This document shows positions 23,441 through 35,300 of a stretch of DNA of 64,000 nt, piece by piece (position 1 is the first letter of the stretch; every line of letters begins with the position of its first letter). The DNA lies in NCBI GenBank assembly GCA_964017185.1, contig OZ024876.1, positions 804,001 to 868,000 of the forward strand. The letters run 5' to 3'. The notes below the pieces were generated by a model that did not search any database, was not told the origin of the DNA, and saw nothing but the letters and a program-made list of their open reading frames with translations. Both the position numbers and the translations under genes were made by a program. This stretch comes from Rugalucina vietnamica (Eukaryota > Mollusca > Bivalvia > Lucinida > Lucinidae).

Positions 23441-25028
23441 CTTTTTAAATGACTATTGATAAGGAATTCCATCGGCGCTGCGACTGGATTCTCTACCGCA
23501 TACGATTCGAATAAGCTCGACCATATGTATATATACAGTCAGACATAAGTTAAGCATCGCGTGAATATTTATCGGGAATAAACAGTACACCTTTCAGAAC
23601 AGAAATATTTTCTTTGATATTTGTGGTATTTGATATATAGATGATGATTGAAACAAAATCCCGATTAAATTAACCTTAAGGTAAACAACGAGGCTTTGTT
23701 TATGCAGGCATACCCCTACATTGTCCGAATTCACTGTTTCGCTATTCGTTATACGCTGCTTTGTGCCATTAACTGTAACCTAGAGATGTTTTATACTATG
23801 AACTTTTGGTTTCTTTGTCCTTTACATGAGATATAGAACTAATCTGGCTGGAATGCAACTCTGCCAACTTTAGGCAACACGAGCAATTTGGCCGCCGGAA
23901 ATCTGTAATATTTTTAAATCGCCAGTGTTAAAATGATGATTTCATGTTTTGACAATGCCAATACCGTAATCAATCTGAAAAATTCAGAAAGATATCTTGA
24001 ACACATGAAAAATTATTGAAGTTTAAATTATGGCATGTTACATAGTGAAAACGTCGTTGTTAATAAACAAGCAAATAACTTTTCCTGTATCTGCCTGTAA
24101 CTGCAATTACAACATTGAGTAGACGAAAACATTTCTGGCACATTTTACGATAAATCTAGTTTCTTTCCATGCCTATACCAACTCAGTGACGAACATATGA
24201 AGATCGGTAATGGTATACCCCAAAATAGGGGCAGGCGTATTCAGACACCATAGAAATTGAGCAACAAGGCCAAATGCCATTCTGAAAGGACTAAAAAATC
24301 AGGGATAGACTCGTGTTAAAGACCCATATAAATTAAGGATGTTCGCTGCTAACATTTGACATTTCGGAACTTCCGGTTTTTCTTTTGTTGAATATCTCGT
24401 AAACGGTTGCAGATATTTTCCCAATGTTTTATATTTGGATACATAATGATAATATGCATTGAACGAGCCATAAAAATTGTCAATCTAAGAAACTTCATTT
24501 TTTCACCCCATTTTCTGCAACTTTTTCAGAAAAATTTAGTTGTCAGTGAAATTTAGGGGATAGGGTAGATTAAACTTAAATATTACACATTTTCAAATTA
24601 ATTGCACTATTTCTTTGTTTATTTTAGCTGCAGTATATGTGTACATGGTCTTCTAAGTCAGTCTTTGTGTCTTTGGTGTGCTGGTTTTAAAATTTTAGGT
24701 GGTTTTATGAAATTGGCTTAAAGAAACAAAACAGCTGAAAAAAGGCTGAAAATGTTGATTTTCAAGTTGTTGGTTCTCTCTTATATGCACACTACCCTAT
24801 ATATTTCTTTCTTTTATTCGAACAATATAACAAAGTTCTATGTTGTGTGAAAATACAAGACAAAGTTTGAATAAATAAATATGGGTTTGGTACATTTCAT
24901 AATATTGATTTTTTCCGACTTTTCAGGTATGGAGGTAGGGTTGGAAAAATACTCGTAAAATTTTGTAATCCACTTCAATTTGCAAATTCTTCTAAGCGTT
25001 TGGTCAAAAATAGTTTGCGTTACGTAAT
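23441..25028. other. Apparently single-copy AT-rich stretch
   Basis: About 1.6 kb without recognisable repeat, exon or RNA gene. No frame exceeds 60 codons. It flanks the palindromic element at its right. Confidence 0.35.
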
Positions 25029-25739
25029 TTAAGCTAGTATCTCACTGGCATGCGAATTTCTCGCGACTGTTTTGCGAATTTTGTCGCGGGACTTTCGCAC
25101 GACATTCGTGCGAGTGTCGTGCGAGTGTCGTGAGAATTTCTTGTGTCGCGAACTAGTCGCGAACTGGTCGCGAAGTTTTTCAACATGTTGAAAAATTTTA
25201 TGCGATTTTTTTCTCCAAAATATTTCGCAAGACTGTCGCGCGACTGTCGTGCGACGGTCGCCAGACGTTCGTGCGAGTGTCGCGAACTTGTCGCCGCGAA
25301 ATTTTGGCGAATTTACTATGCGAAATTTTCGCGACACTCGTACGAATGTCGCGCGAGTGTCGCACGACGGTCGCGCGACAGTCTTGCGAAAACCTCGCGA
25401 CTATCTGGCGAGAAAATAAAACTAAGCGACATTCGTACGAATGTCGCGCGACTGTCATACGAATTTGAATGAAAATACGTTACATTCGCGGGAAAGTCGT
25501 GAGACACTCTCACGAATGTCGCGCGACTGTCGTGCGACAGTCGTGCGACTATCGCGCGACAGTCGCGCGATATATTCTCAAAATTAGACCGAAATTCGCG
25601 AATTTGTCGCAAAAATGTATATTCAATGAGACTGCAACGTGAAAGTTGTGTTTATATCGTTTATCTTTGTCGCGAAATAGTCGCGAACTATTCGCGAACT
25701 AGTCTCCAATTGTCGCATTCCAGTGAGATAGGGGCTTAA
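25029..25739. mobile_element. TCGCG palindromic element with TTAA flanks
   Basis: The ends are inverted: TATCTCACTGGCATGCGA at 25039-25056 and TCGCATTCCAGTGAGATA at 25713-25730, each a few bases inside a TTAA (25029-25032 and 25736-25739). The interior is built almost entirely from interleaved self-complementary words such as TGTCGCGCGACTGTCG, CATTCGTACGAATGTCGCG and CGTGCGAGTGTCG. CpG content is therefore extremely high for this AT-rich window. Frames in both directions are open by composition, and I reject them as genes. TTAA flanks suggest a piggyBac-like target choice, which is inference. Confidence 0.75.
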
Positions 25740-26754
25740 ATATTATGACTTTTGAAAGCACTCTAGGTGTATTTTTGTTGAAGAAAGGTTTGTTTCAAAG
25801 ATATAAAAATTAAATTAATTTTACTAAATTTAAAACATGATGCTCAGAGGTCTCATTCAGAGGCTTGTAGCTTGAAAATATGCACACTACCCTATATTTA
25901 TTTTGCTTTCAAATGTCTTATGTTGTATTTTGAAATCAAAACAGAGTGGTTAGAAAAAAGTTTGAATACTTTTTCATTGACAGCGAACATCCTTAAATGT
26001 TGTTTTTGCAAAAATTTCTTCTTGAAAAGCACCTTTAGAGAAAAAATAAGGGTGATGCTTAACTTATGTCTGACTGTATATATTGTCATGCGGCTTTAAA
26101 ATAATATGAGAAAAAGTAGAAAAACTTCAACCATGGACATCAAAATCTAAAGTCAAATTATAACAGCTCCTTTGAAACACAAGTCGGTTGCGTTCGCGTC
26201 CTTACATTAGACTTGATTCACAACAGATAATATTTTTCATGCACAGATTTTAAACGTACGTTCAAGAACGTGTAGTCGAACGCGCTCCTGTCTTTATTTC
26301 TTCAGTTGGCAGTTTTTGCTGTTCGCAGTAAGATGTGCACACATTTAATACGTTTTGTGATTTGGATTTTCGCAGTGCCTATTTTGTCAGTTCAAATTAT
26401 TCTCTCCGTGAATCGTTTTATTTCTCTCTCATGGTTCTACTCGACAATTCTATTATTCTCCAAACGCAGTAGATTTCATTATTGTAAATGAGAATATAGA
26501 CCATTTCAGTTTAATAGAAATTTTCTCGTTATGTTTGTGAGCAACGAATTCAATTTGCCCAAATCTTATCTTATTTGTTGAAAGTGTCATTGGAAGTGAA
26601 ATGTAAACAAATGCCGTTTCTTATACTAGTGCAAAATATTAGTATAGAGTGTCAAAGAATTTATTGATCTTTATTCTTCTTGACAAAGTCCGACATTTTT
26701 GTTGAATGTAGATGACTCAAAAATATTCGATCAGAAAACTTTTCTGTTTCATCT
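25740..26754. other. Flank of palindromic element, no gene seen
   Basis: 26180-26640 is the unit 2 counterpart of 7005-7780. Short opposite-strand frames at 25872-26099 and 25898-26089 have low complexity and no domain. Confidence 0.4.
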
Positions 26755-27012
26755 TGTCTGTTGCTTGGCCCATCGGGGTTAAACTGGTGTTTTTCTTTTC
26801 TACAAATTTTCTGTGATGTGGTTTGGCGCCAATGGATCTTACCGGGCAGCTTATTGTTTCTGCGAGTTTCGTTTTTGATTCATCATCATGGTGATTATCA
26901 TAATTTATTTGTTTGTCCTTGATGATTCACTGACTAATTAGTGATTCACCACAAGGACCGAAAAACTGCTAAAATGTTGTGAACCACTGCGAAGGAGGGA
27001 TGTTAGGTACCT
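26755..27012 (+). repeat. R1 repeat, left part
   Basis: It contains TGTCTGTTGCTTGGCCCATCGGGG, CATGGTGATTATCA and CTTGATGATTCACTGACTA, then stops at GGTTAGGTACC-like sequence and joins a GCCGAGGCGTTTCTATCGTGTACC palindromic-repeat end at 27020. Confidence 0.65.
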
Positions 27013-27674
27013 TGTACCTTGCCGAGGCGTTTCTATCGTGTACCCACAATGTATGTTTTGATCGAAAATATTAAAAAAAAGACATTTTTGCTTCCCATGA
27101 TTTTTGTTTTCGTAAAAGTTTTTGAAATAAAATGGTGCATCTTAAATGTGTGTAAATGTAATTTCCACGACGTACACGACATGCTTATAAGCAACGGTTC
27201 AGATGAAACCTGTATACATATGAAATCCGAGAAAGTGATTCTACATGAACACGAAGAATTGAAGGAATTCGTTTTATTGAAATTATTTTGTCTGCTTGTA
27301 TTCTATACTCTTACATTCACATGCAAATCAATGAGCTACTTTCATTGAATGGTCCGAATAATGTTGTGAAAGCATTATACGGAATTCGATTAGATTTAAT
27401 TTCAAAGATTTTCTAATTAAATGGCATTCTCAAGATTTCTTGAGACAGAGATAAAATTGAATTTTATTGCTAGATTCTACAAATGTTTTTGGAGCTGACC
27501 CAGTTCAGTCTGTCTCAAAGCCTTTAGGTTAGACATAACTCGCGTCTAGGGCTAAGTTTGGGTGTGGCTTGCTTGAGCTTGGGAAGGATAGCTTTAAGCG
27601 TATTTAATGACAAACATGGTTTAATTACAAAATTGTTTCTGTCTCAGTTTACCACTTAGTCATTTATAACAAAT

Positions 27675-27965
27675 GAAAGCGAGGTAGCCGAGTGGTTAGC
27701 GCACTGGCTTCTTGTGCTAGAGGTCCCGGGTTCGATCCCCGCCAGCGGCGAGGAAAATTTGTTGGTCCGAAATGACACGATACAGTGCGCCGTCCTTCGG
27801 ATCGTAACGTTAACTGGACGCCCCCTGTGCAGGGACAGTCATCCTCTGTGCAGGTTAAAGATCCCTACACAAGTTCTATCCTCATGCATGTAGGCTCATA
27901 CTGCAAACACACTGGAGTGTACAATGTACACCTCCCAATAATAATCAGAAATTGATTGATGGGAA
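27675..27965 (+). mobile_element. tRNA-derived SINE with intact head
   Basis: The head at 27679-27755 has an A-box GTAGCCGAGTGGTTAGCGC and a B-box GGTTCGATCCCC at tRNA-like spacing. The body follows with GATACAGTGCGCCGTCCTTCGG, two near repeats of CCCTGTGCAGG, and a tail AGAAATTGATTGATGGG. Body-only copies occur at 53880-54085 and, tail only, at 28686-28750. It is not a working tRNA gene because the sequence continues directly into a SINE body. Confidence 0.8.
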
Positions 27966-28293
27966 TAACAGTGAAACAAACAAAACGACGCCAACAGTTC
28001 CGTGGAATACATTTTATTTGTGAACCAGCCCCTTCATGTCGCGGTCTTAAGTTTATATTATTTGACTGATTTTTGTTTATATGATGATTATATAGTCCCC
28101 CACTGCTGAGTCTATGCATAAGGCAAAGATATTCCCGTTGGTGTTCTGTGATGCCTCTCCCCCCCCCCCCCACACAGACGTGGAGTAATGTTAAAAAGTG
28201 TTAGGGAAGGCTAGTTAGCCAGTTGATCTACGCCGTCCTTCCCTCTTGTTTTAAGAACGAGCATTACACATGCGATTATTATCTATACTGAGT
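27897..28293 (+). repeat. Local direct duplication, copy 1
   Basis: Matches 28686-29030 in order, including AACAGTTCCGTGGAATAC, CCACTGCTGAGTCTATGC and GATCTACGCCGTCCTTCC, with small indels. Two copies about 0.74-0.79 kb apart. Confidence 0.85.
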
Positions 28294-28685
28294 TCCACAG
28301 CCAACGCAACTCGTCATTAAATTTTTGATATCTTTTTGTGGTTTTAGTCGATTCATCCGAAATTTCGAATAGATATTGTCAAACCATTTTTAAAGACGAC
28401 CTGTTAAAAATCAGCCGTCAGACTTTTTTCGTTCGCCTACAATTACGCAGAAACTGGCGAAGGGGTCATTCTCAAAAATGAAGGAAATCAGCGATTTTAA
28501 TGAATTTCTTGCTAAATTGTGCAAACCACCCTAATCTAAAGCAACGAAACACATTGAAAAAACGACTTTCCCATAGCTGCAATACACTTTATTTAATAAG
28601 GCTAGATTGCCAAAAGTTTTCACATAATTGGCCAATTTAAAAGAAGAGAGGAAAAATAAAGTTACGTTGGCTGTGGAACCTGGCT

Positions 28686-29030
28686 CATCCTGCAAACACA
28701 CCGGAGTGTACAATGTACACCTCCCAAGAATAATCAGAAATTGACTGAAAACAAACAAAACGACGCCAACAGTTCCGTGGAATACATTTTATTTGTGAAC
28801 CAGCCCCTTCACGTCGCGGTCTTAAGTTTACATAATGATTAATAGTCCCCCACTGCTGGGTCTATGCATAAGGCAAAGATTTTCCAGTTGGTGTCCCGTG
28901 ATGCCTCTCCCCCACACAGACGTGGAGTAATGTCAAGACGTGTAAGGGAAGGCTGGTTAGCCAACTGATCTACGCCGTCCTTTCCTCGTGTTGTAAGAAC
29001 GGTCATTACACATGCGAATATTATCTATAT
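28686..29030 (+). repeat. Local direct duplication, copy 2
   Basis: Second copy of 27897-28293. The C homopolymer in copy 1 (about 28157-28171) is short here. The GTTAGCCAACTGATCTA word also resembles the ends of the blocks at about 727-745 and 12022-12040. Confidence 0.85.
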
Positions 29031-29049
29031 ATAAACAGGCTACATAGCT

Positions 29050-29051
<2 letters not shown>

Positions 29052-29115
<64 letters not shown>

Positions 29116-29132
29116 TTTTTTTTTTTTTTTTT
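29052..29132 (+). repeat. (CT)n followed by poly(T)
   Basis: About 30 CT dinucleotides (29052-29112), then T-rich sequence to 29132. A second poly(T) lies at 29220-29246. Confidence 0.97.
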
Positions 29133-29220
29133 AAGAACAGTTTCTGATCGTTCCTTTCTGGTAAAGAACATTTTTCTGGTATTAACTATTGACAGCCGTT
29201 CACGTGTAGATTTTTTTTTC

Positions 29221-29246
<26 letters not shown>

Positions 29247-29251
<5 letters not shown>

Positions 29252-30332
29252 AATATATATATAACACTTAATCAATCAAAATTGCATGTCCTATTTTCGT
29301 ATAGTCGTAGTTTGGCATCCGGATGTAAAGATTCCATTCAATCTGAAACACAATAGAAAGATTTTTAAGATTCAAATTAATATATACTATAAAGAGGAAA
29401 GCCTATATTTAGAGAGGTTTATATATCGATTGTGGTAGTCAAATAGCATTTTTAACGACTCATTATGAGGTGACCCTACATTGGCGGATGATGGTAGGCG
29501 GTCAGTACCGGCTAATAACTTTCTTATTTTCAATGACGGCAGCGTTTTGTGGCGTTTATTTAGTCCGTGAATTTCGTGAATGTTGTGCCTGGGACTAAGC
29601 CACGTTTTGATCTTTGGTTTGTGATCAGGCGACCTGTCGAATTTAGTTGAGTAGTTCGGATATTTATTTGAGGAAGTGATTCTTATGACGCGGATGCTAT
29701 ATGTAAGAAATATCGATTTTTCAACTGTTTTTTGTTCCTCGCTGGCTTAGCTCCTTTGTTGAAAAGGGCGTGGTCTGTGCGACAGCTGTTTGGGATTTCA
29801 CGATTCTGAAAGTAGACAAAAAGAGTATGATTAAAGTAAGTATGACACTATACTGTTTGATATTTGAAAGCAAGTATTAAACCTGATCAGACATTTTTTG
29901 TCTGATCAGGTTTAATTTCAACTACTTTTTTTTTTTTTTTTTTTTTTTTTTGCACATCACAGAAACAGGTCATTCCAAAACAAGACAGACACGACTGTCA
30001 CAGCATGAACTATTGGTGCATGTTATTAATGGATCTTTATTTCAGCTGGTTTATTAATTATTTTCTTGTGCTTGTTCCCACTTCTAAGCTCAGCCCACCC
30101 AGCCAGAGGCACAGGAGCCCATGGCCTGGGTCCGCAAAACTTTGGGAAATCTAATTAGCTAAATTTACTGTGACAGCATGTATGTACTAGTTGGGCATGT
30201 AGATGTTCCGGTAATGTTTTTGGGAGATTGAGTTCTGATTTTGTGTTCAACTGCAGGCATTCTTTTTTTTTTTTATTTTTTTTATTCACACATATATATA
30301 TTTATCTATATATGCCACCCACATACACATAC

Positions 30333-30364
<32 letters not shown>

Positions 30365-31045
30365 AGAAAAATAAGAAGAAAATACTCTTCGTTATGCGTT
30401 ATGCATTTAGTCTCTTTTATTGGAAATTTAAGAATGATTGCAGTGTTTTTATCAAACTAAAACAAAAAATAAAAAGAAAAAAATCCGATCCATTTGGATA
30501 TTTGATTTTGATTTGTAGTTTACCTAGTCAACAGTCTTGGTCATGTTGGGACGTGTAAAGTTTTTAATTTATTTATTTATTTGTTTATTTATTTATCTTA
30601 TTTTTGTTTATTTATTTGTTTGTTTATTTATTTATCTTATTTTTGTTCAAATATTTATTAATTTTAATATTCATATGTACTTATTTATATGGGCATTATG
30701 TGTTTTCATATATATACAATATTAAACAGCTCTTTTCTTTCTGGGCACACAGTTACTTTCTCAGGCATTAGCCATTTGAGTAAGTGCTGTGTAAGCATAC
30801 TGATGTACATGTATGCATTTACTAGATATATTTATCTAGTTCAACTCATATTTTATACAGAAAGGAAGAGAGGTAGAAAAACAGCTTGACACCACAAACA
30901 TATATGTACAATAATTTAAAATGATAATCTGATTTGTTAATAGGGACGATGCATGTTAATGGTCCAGCGGCGACTACTGGAGTAATGTTGACACACAAAT
31001 GAGGCCCTGTGTTAGTACATGAATAAGATGAAGATTACTGATTAT

Positions 31046-31092
<47 letters not shown>

Positions 31093-31460
31093 CTTGTGTA
31101 GACATAAAGTCAGTACATATATTAAAATTTACACACACATACGAATATGTCCAATGTTACATGTTGTGTCGAATGTATCTAGTGTATCGTTGTGTTTATA
31201 TTTCACGTCTTATTTGGCAATGTTTAAGAAAGGTCATACCTTTCTACACTGTGTCATTCATATTTATAAATGTAAATATGACAAAAGGAGATTAATTTCT
31301 GTACACCACTACTTGACTGACTTCTTTTGTTTTATCATTTGCATCTACACAATGTGGTTTCTTTAACATTCACGTGTTCACGTGTAGATAGTATAAGGCA
31401 TGCAAGATATTCAATTGTTATACGAGTTTAACTTTGTTTGTTTGTAACCAATCGGATTTT
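29247..31460. other. Simple-repeat-rich intergenic region
   Basis: No gene seen. It holds an inverted pair of CTGATCAGGTTTAA/TTAAACCTGATCAGAC-type words at 29878-29912, poly(T) at 29928-29951 and 31048-31089, (TA)n at 30338-30362, and TTTA/TTTG arrays at 30565-30660. Open frames here are artefacts of these repeats. Confidence 0.6.
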
Positions 31461-31464
31461 AAGC

Positions 31465-31990
31465 GTTTCAGTCAACAATTTTTCAGTCATATCGGGACGG
31501 AGCCATCGCTTCCTGGGCATCGACCAGAACTCTGTGGAATTAAAAAGCTGAGGGTGAGGTTATGGCCATGTAAAACCGGTTTAAGCCCGCCAGTAACTTT
31601 GTGTTACTGATCGTTCCAAGTCGATACTTCTGTGGTGGTTCTTTTCGTTTTATGTCTTGGTGTTTGAAAAAAATTTTTGTGCTGTTGGCGCCTTATGTAT
31701 GTTTTCATATTTTTACTTAAGTTAAGGTAACTGAGTGGCCACCTATTGGGAAAATAGCTGCTCATTCGGCTTACGATATGTTTCATGGTATAAGTACCTG
31801 ATTGTTGGTTTGGTTTTTTCCCACCTCGGTTTTTGGAGTGGGAATCTTTTTCTGATTGCGCCTTTTCCTGATCTTTGCCTACTTGTACCTTTTAATGTGT
31901 CTTGCTTGAACAAAACCACAACACGATGCTCGCGTATGGATCGAACCCAGGACCTCTCGTTTCGTAGTCAGATTCTTTAATATCAGGCCA
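31465..31990 (-). mobile_element. tRNA-derived SINE split by an R1 insertion
   Basis: 31465-31542 (CAGTCAACAATTTTTCAGTC to GAACTCTGTGGAATT) and about 31896-31990 (TGTGTCTTGC, then GGATCGAACCCAGGACC) are the two parts of a SINE of the 57562-57709 type, minus orientation. The R1 copy between them shows the order of insertion. Confidence 0.7.
31543..31895 (+). repeat. R1 repeat, right half, nested in a SINE
   Basis: From AAGCTGAGGGTGAGG to CTTTGCCTACTTGTACC. TTAA occurs at both junctions (31538-31541 and about 31893-31896), consistent with a 3-4 base target duplication. Confidence 0.75.
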
Positions 31991-32192
31991 ATGCTTTGAG
32001 AGGTATCCCTTGGCGGAGACGTGATTCTTGCCTTGTCATCACCTTATTATCATTTTATAAACGTACCGTTGTTATCATTATAATTTGCATAATGCCAAAC
32101 TATGTTTTACAAGCTGCTGTACCTAACGGCAATAACTATGTAGCCGGAATACTCTTATGATTATATATTCAAGGCGAAAATGATTAAATGAC

Positions 32193-32199
32193 TATAAAA
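32193..32199 (+). promoter_or_regulatory. Putative TATA box of the Tg1 gene
   Basis: TATAAAA lies 54 bases upstream of the ATG at 32253, allowing transcription to start near 32223 with a 5' UTR of about 30 bases. Confidence 0.5.
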
Positions 32200-32252
32200 C
32201 GAGACGAAATGCGGAAGGCCGTTTATTTTAATATAACGGCGAGTGAGTAAGC

Positions 32253-32313
32253 ATGCTTCCAAAACTGATCAGTTTCCTTTCTGTAGTTTACATTGTGTGT
32301 GGAGCCCAAACGG
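32253..32313 (+). CDS. Tg1 gene exon 1, signal peptide
   Basis: Twenty codons plus one base. Signal peptide with a likely cleavage after the CGA residues at about position 18. The donor is CGG|GTAATC, phase 1, matching the two leading bases of exon 2 (Gly codon across the junction). Confidence 0.7.
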
Positions 32314-35300
32314 GTAATCACATTTTAATTATTATCTATTTCATTTTCTACAATTATTCTAATGATTGTTACAATAATTATCATTTGTATATAAATGTAT
32401 TTAAAAAAAATCATTTTCCCTATTATTTTTTTTCAAGCAGTTGACTTTAGACAGGCACTCTTAAACATATTATTATGAAAGCAAATTAAATTTTGATTTC
32501 ACCAAGGTAACCGGGCCAGTCATGATGCCGGATGCCCATGCTTATGACACAATTACATTTTCAACAAAATATTTAGGCCAATATTTTATACAAGCAGAAG
32601 TCGAGTGTATTTGGTTTGTTTTAATGAGAACTGTCCTGTTTTGAATGCAAAATAGGACAGTTTCAAAATTATCATTTTTTCAAGGATGAAAAAAAGAACA
32701 CACACACAAATGGTCACGATCTAAATTTCGGAACAAATATATGAAAAACTTATATACAATGAACATCCCAATTTCACTACATAACCGAGGGGTGTTAAGG
32801 GATATTTATTTAACGGACATGTTTTCCTAATGTGTACATCTTTTCAATTGAAGGGCCTTGCTCAACGGCACTGATGGAGTACGAGGCTATGGAAATGCCT
32901 CCACTCGGTATGCCAATGCCACGCTGTGCACCCGATGGAACATACGCCCCGTATATGTACAGGGGAACAAGGTAACTTGAACAGAGGTTACAAGAATGTC
33001 TATTAGAGGATTTACGTTTCAATATTTGTTATCATTTTTCCGGTCAAATTTCAAAATGCCATTTCTCAAGTGTAACGTGTAGCCGAGTTTCACAACTTAA
33101 AACGAGTTAGATCATCAATTCATTGAGCACTAGTAGAAACGTATATATAATTTTCCTCCTGGCTGCTTTGCCATATGATTGTTACAAATGATTATTAAAT
33201 GATTGGTGCAAGTTATTAAATCAAGACAAATTAATTGGTATTCAAAACCTCAACCTCGAGCGTCCTGGCTCGTTATCAACAATGAGTGCACAACTTCCAG
33301 CACAGTTCTAGCAATGTTCAACTCTATTCACCTTATAGAGTTACGAAGCAACCCCAGTCCAGAGTCACAACTCACCGGGATAAAAAGTCACAACTCTAGT
33401 TTCAGAACTATGACTTTAGAGAACTAGCCGTGCTAGAGCTCAAAGCCACAGCTCACCAGAGTATACAAAGTTGCAACAAGACAGTTACAACTCTAATTTC
33501 GGCCTTCAAGTGGCTACTGCTTTAGTCCTCTCTGCAAAAGCTGGGCTTCGGCAAGAGAGGGAAAGAAGCTCGAGCCACCTAAGACTATCAGTACTCGTGT
33601 ACTAATGCAAACTGCTTCGATGTGCTCTGTTCAGCGACCAAAGCAAAAGTGTCCATTCTCTCTGGTCACTCGGCTTTTATACCCACCAGAAACTGTGCTG
33701 GTTACCCGTTTACATTAGTGATATGATCGGAGCGCAGACTGTTTCCGGTACCAGTTTGTTATTGTCATTGGTAACACTATATTTTAATAAGCGTCTACGA
33801 TTGAAAACTGTTTGGCCATAGTATTGCAAATAAACTAGCAAATTAGGTTTGTGCTTAGCAGAATCGACATTCTAGGAACTTAATTCATCGTCAGACATAA
33901 AAATCAGAGTTGTTTACCTCATATTTTGGCCAATATCTGTGATTATATCGATAGGTGATCAACGAAAAATCAATCATCAAAGACGCTTGGAAATGAGATT
34001 ATGACTTAAAGGTCGTTTCGTACCAGAAAGGCGCAACAAGGTCTTTTCATTACATTACCCACGCCTCCGGGTTCATGCGTCCCGCATGACAAAATTTCAG
34101 GGTAACACATTAAAACAAGATCATTATTCACAACAATATTCTTGTATCCAAAAGACTTCTTGTCTTATCAATAATATCATATATTTATATGACCAGAAAG
34201 AAAATGTAGTTTAAGCACCCTTAAACTTAAAGTGAACACAAATGGTCATTGTCTCTGCCACATATAAAATCTGTACTCCTTTGTACAAGCACACATATCA
34301 AATAACACTTGGTTATTCTTAATAATCAATATTCAGGGAAAACTCTCCCTTGACAACACTGACTTTGATATTTTCAGGTTTGATTGAGGACCTGGTAAAA
34401 TCTCCCAGGTTGACTTCCATGTCTCCCATTCCAGTCCCAGCTGCTCTCAAAACCTTTGAATCAATCAGATCTTCGTCATTCTGTCGTAGCAGAAACCACT
34501 GTGTCAACTTATCGCCCGTACTCCCACTTACACTGAACTTGAGTTTCAGGTTGCCACGATCCTCACATTTGTCAACGGTGTTATCCGTTACTTTGTCTAC
34601 TTTAGGCAATATACACCCTGTCTTTGATTCTTGTCCTGTTGCAGCTTCTGAAATATGTTCACATTTGTCTGCTTCAGCAACTTTGTGTTCTCTTTCCAGC
34701 ATTCCAGAAGTAACCGTTTCTTCAGCCTTCTTACGTTTAACAGGGGCCATTACAGGAGATGGGTCAAAGCGTTTCCTTACAACCCTTCCAACTTTCAGGT
34801 CCTGTACCTGGCGCTTATCTTCTTTCCCAGGGTCACAATTCTCTTTCTGCGTGTATTCCTCATTCAGTTCTATCTCAGGATCATCATTCCGTTCACTGCC
34901 ATCCTCAGAGGAACTTGACACACTCAAGTCATCCGACAAGGTCCATGATCTCTTGTGAACAGATGGTGCAGGCGTAGGCTTATCCTTAGGCGGCTGACTC
35001 AGTTGCTGTTTCAAGCCCTTCTGCTTATCAGTACTATTGCTATGTGCCTCAGCTTTTGGGACGTGCTCTTTCAGATTTTTGGAGTAGATTTTCAGCTTGT
35101 CTTCCCTATCAACTTGGGCCGAATGCTTCCCGATCATGTGTTGCTTTAGATGCTGAGATTTGGAACAGAGTATTCCACAAATGGTGCACTGATGCCGTTC
35201 TTTCACACATCTGTCCATGTGCTCTCCAAACGACTCGCCCTCAATGGTCAGTTTGCAAACTGGGCATATATCCCTCTGTTTTCTGGGAGTGGTTTTCAGG

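Larger units (their letters stand above)
11035..27480 (+). repeat. Tandem segmental duplication, unit 2
   Basis: Second copy of the preceding block. It is longer because it gained sequence at 12045-13320, the terminal-inverted-repeat element at 13472-14604, the segment 14614-15270, an R1 repeat at 16727-17345, an extra internal copy at 22680-23080, and the TCGCG palindromic element at 25029-25739. The right boundary is set only by the last visible match to unit 1 near 27450. Confidence 0.75.

Noticed and set aside
25029..25739. Several overlapping Arg/Ser-rich frames on both strands
   Set aside because: Open because the palindromic CGCG words contain few stops. Composition artefact.
27679..27755. 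Possible tRNA gene
   Set aside because: A- and B-boxes are present, but the sequence runs straight into a SINE body that recurs elsewhere without the head. It is a SINE head, not a tRNA gene.
29040..29267. Lys- and Arg/Glu-rich frame
   Set aside because: Translation of (CT)n and poly(T) tracts.
34055..34318. Envelope-like gene after Pol
   Set aside because: Only 264 bases lie between the Gag-Pol stop and the LTR, and no membrane segment is encoded.
34350..34958. 202-codon plus-strand frame
   Set aside because: It lies opposite the gypsy C-terminal extension, whose frame is far longer and has real domains. Shadow frame.
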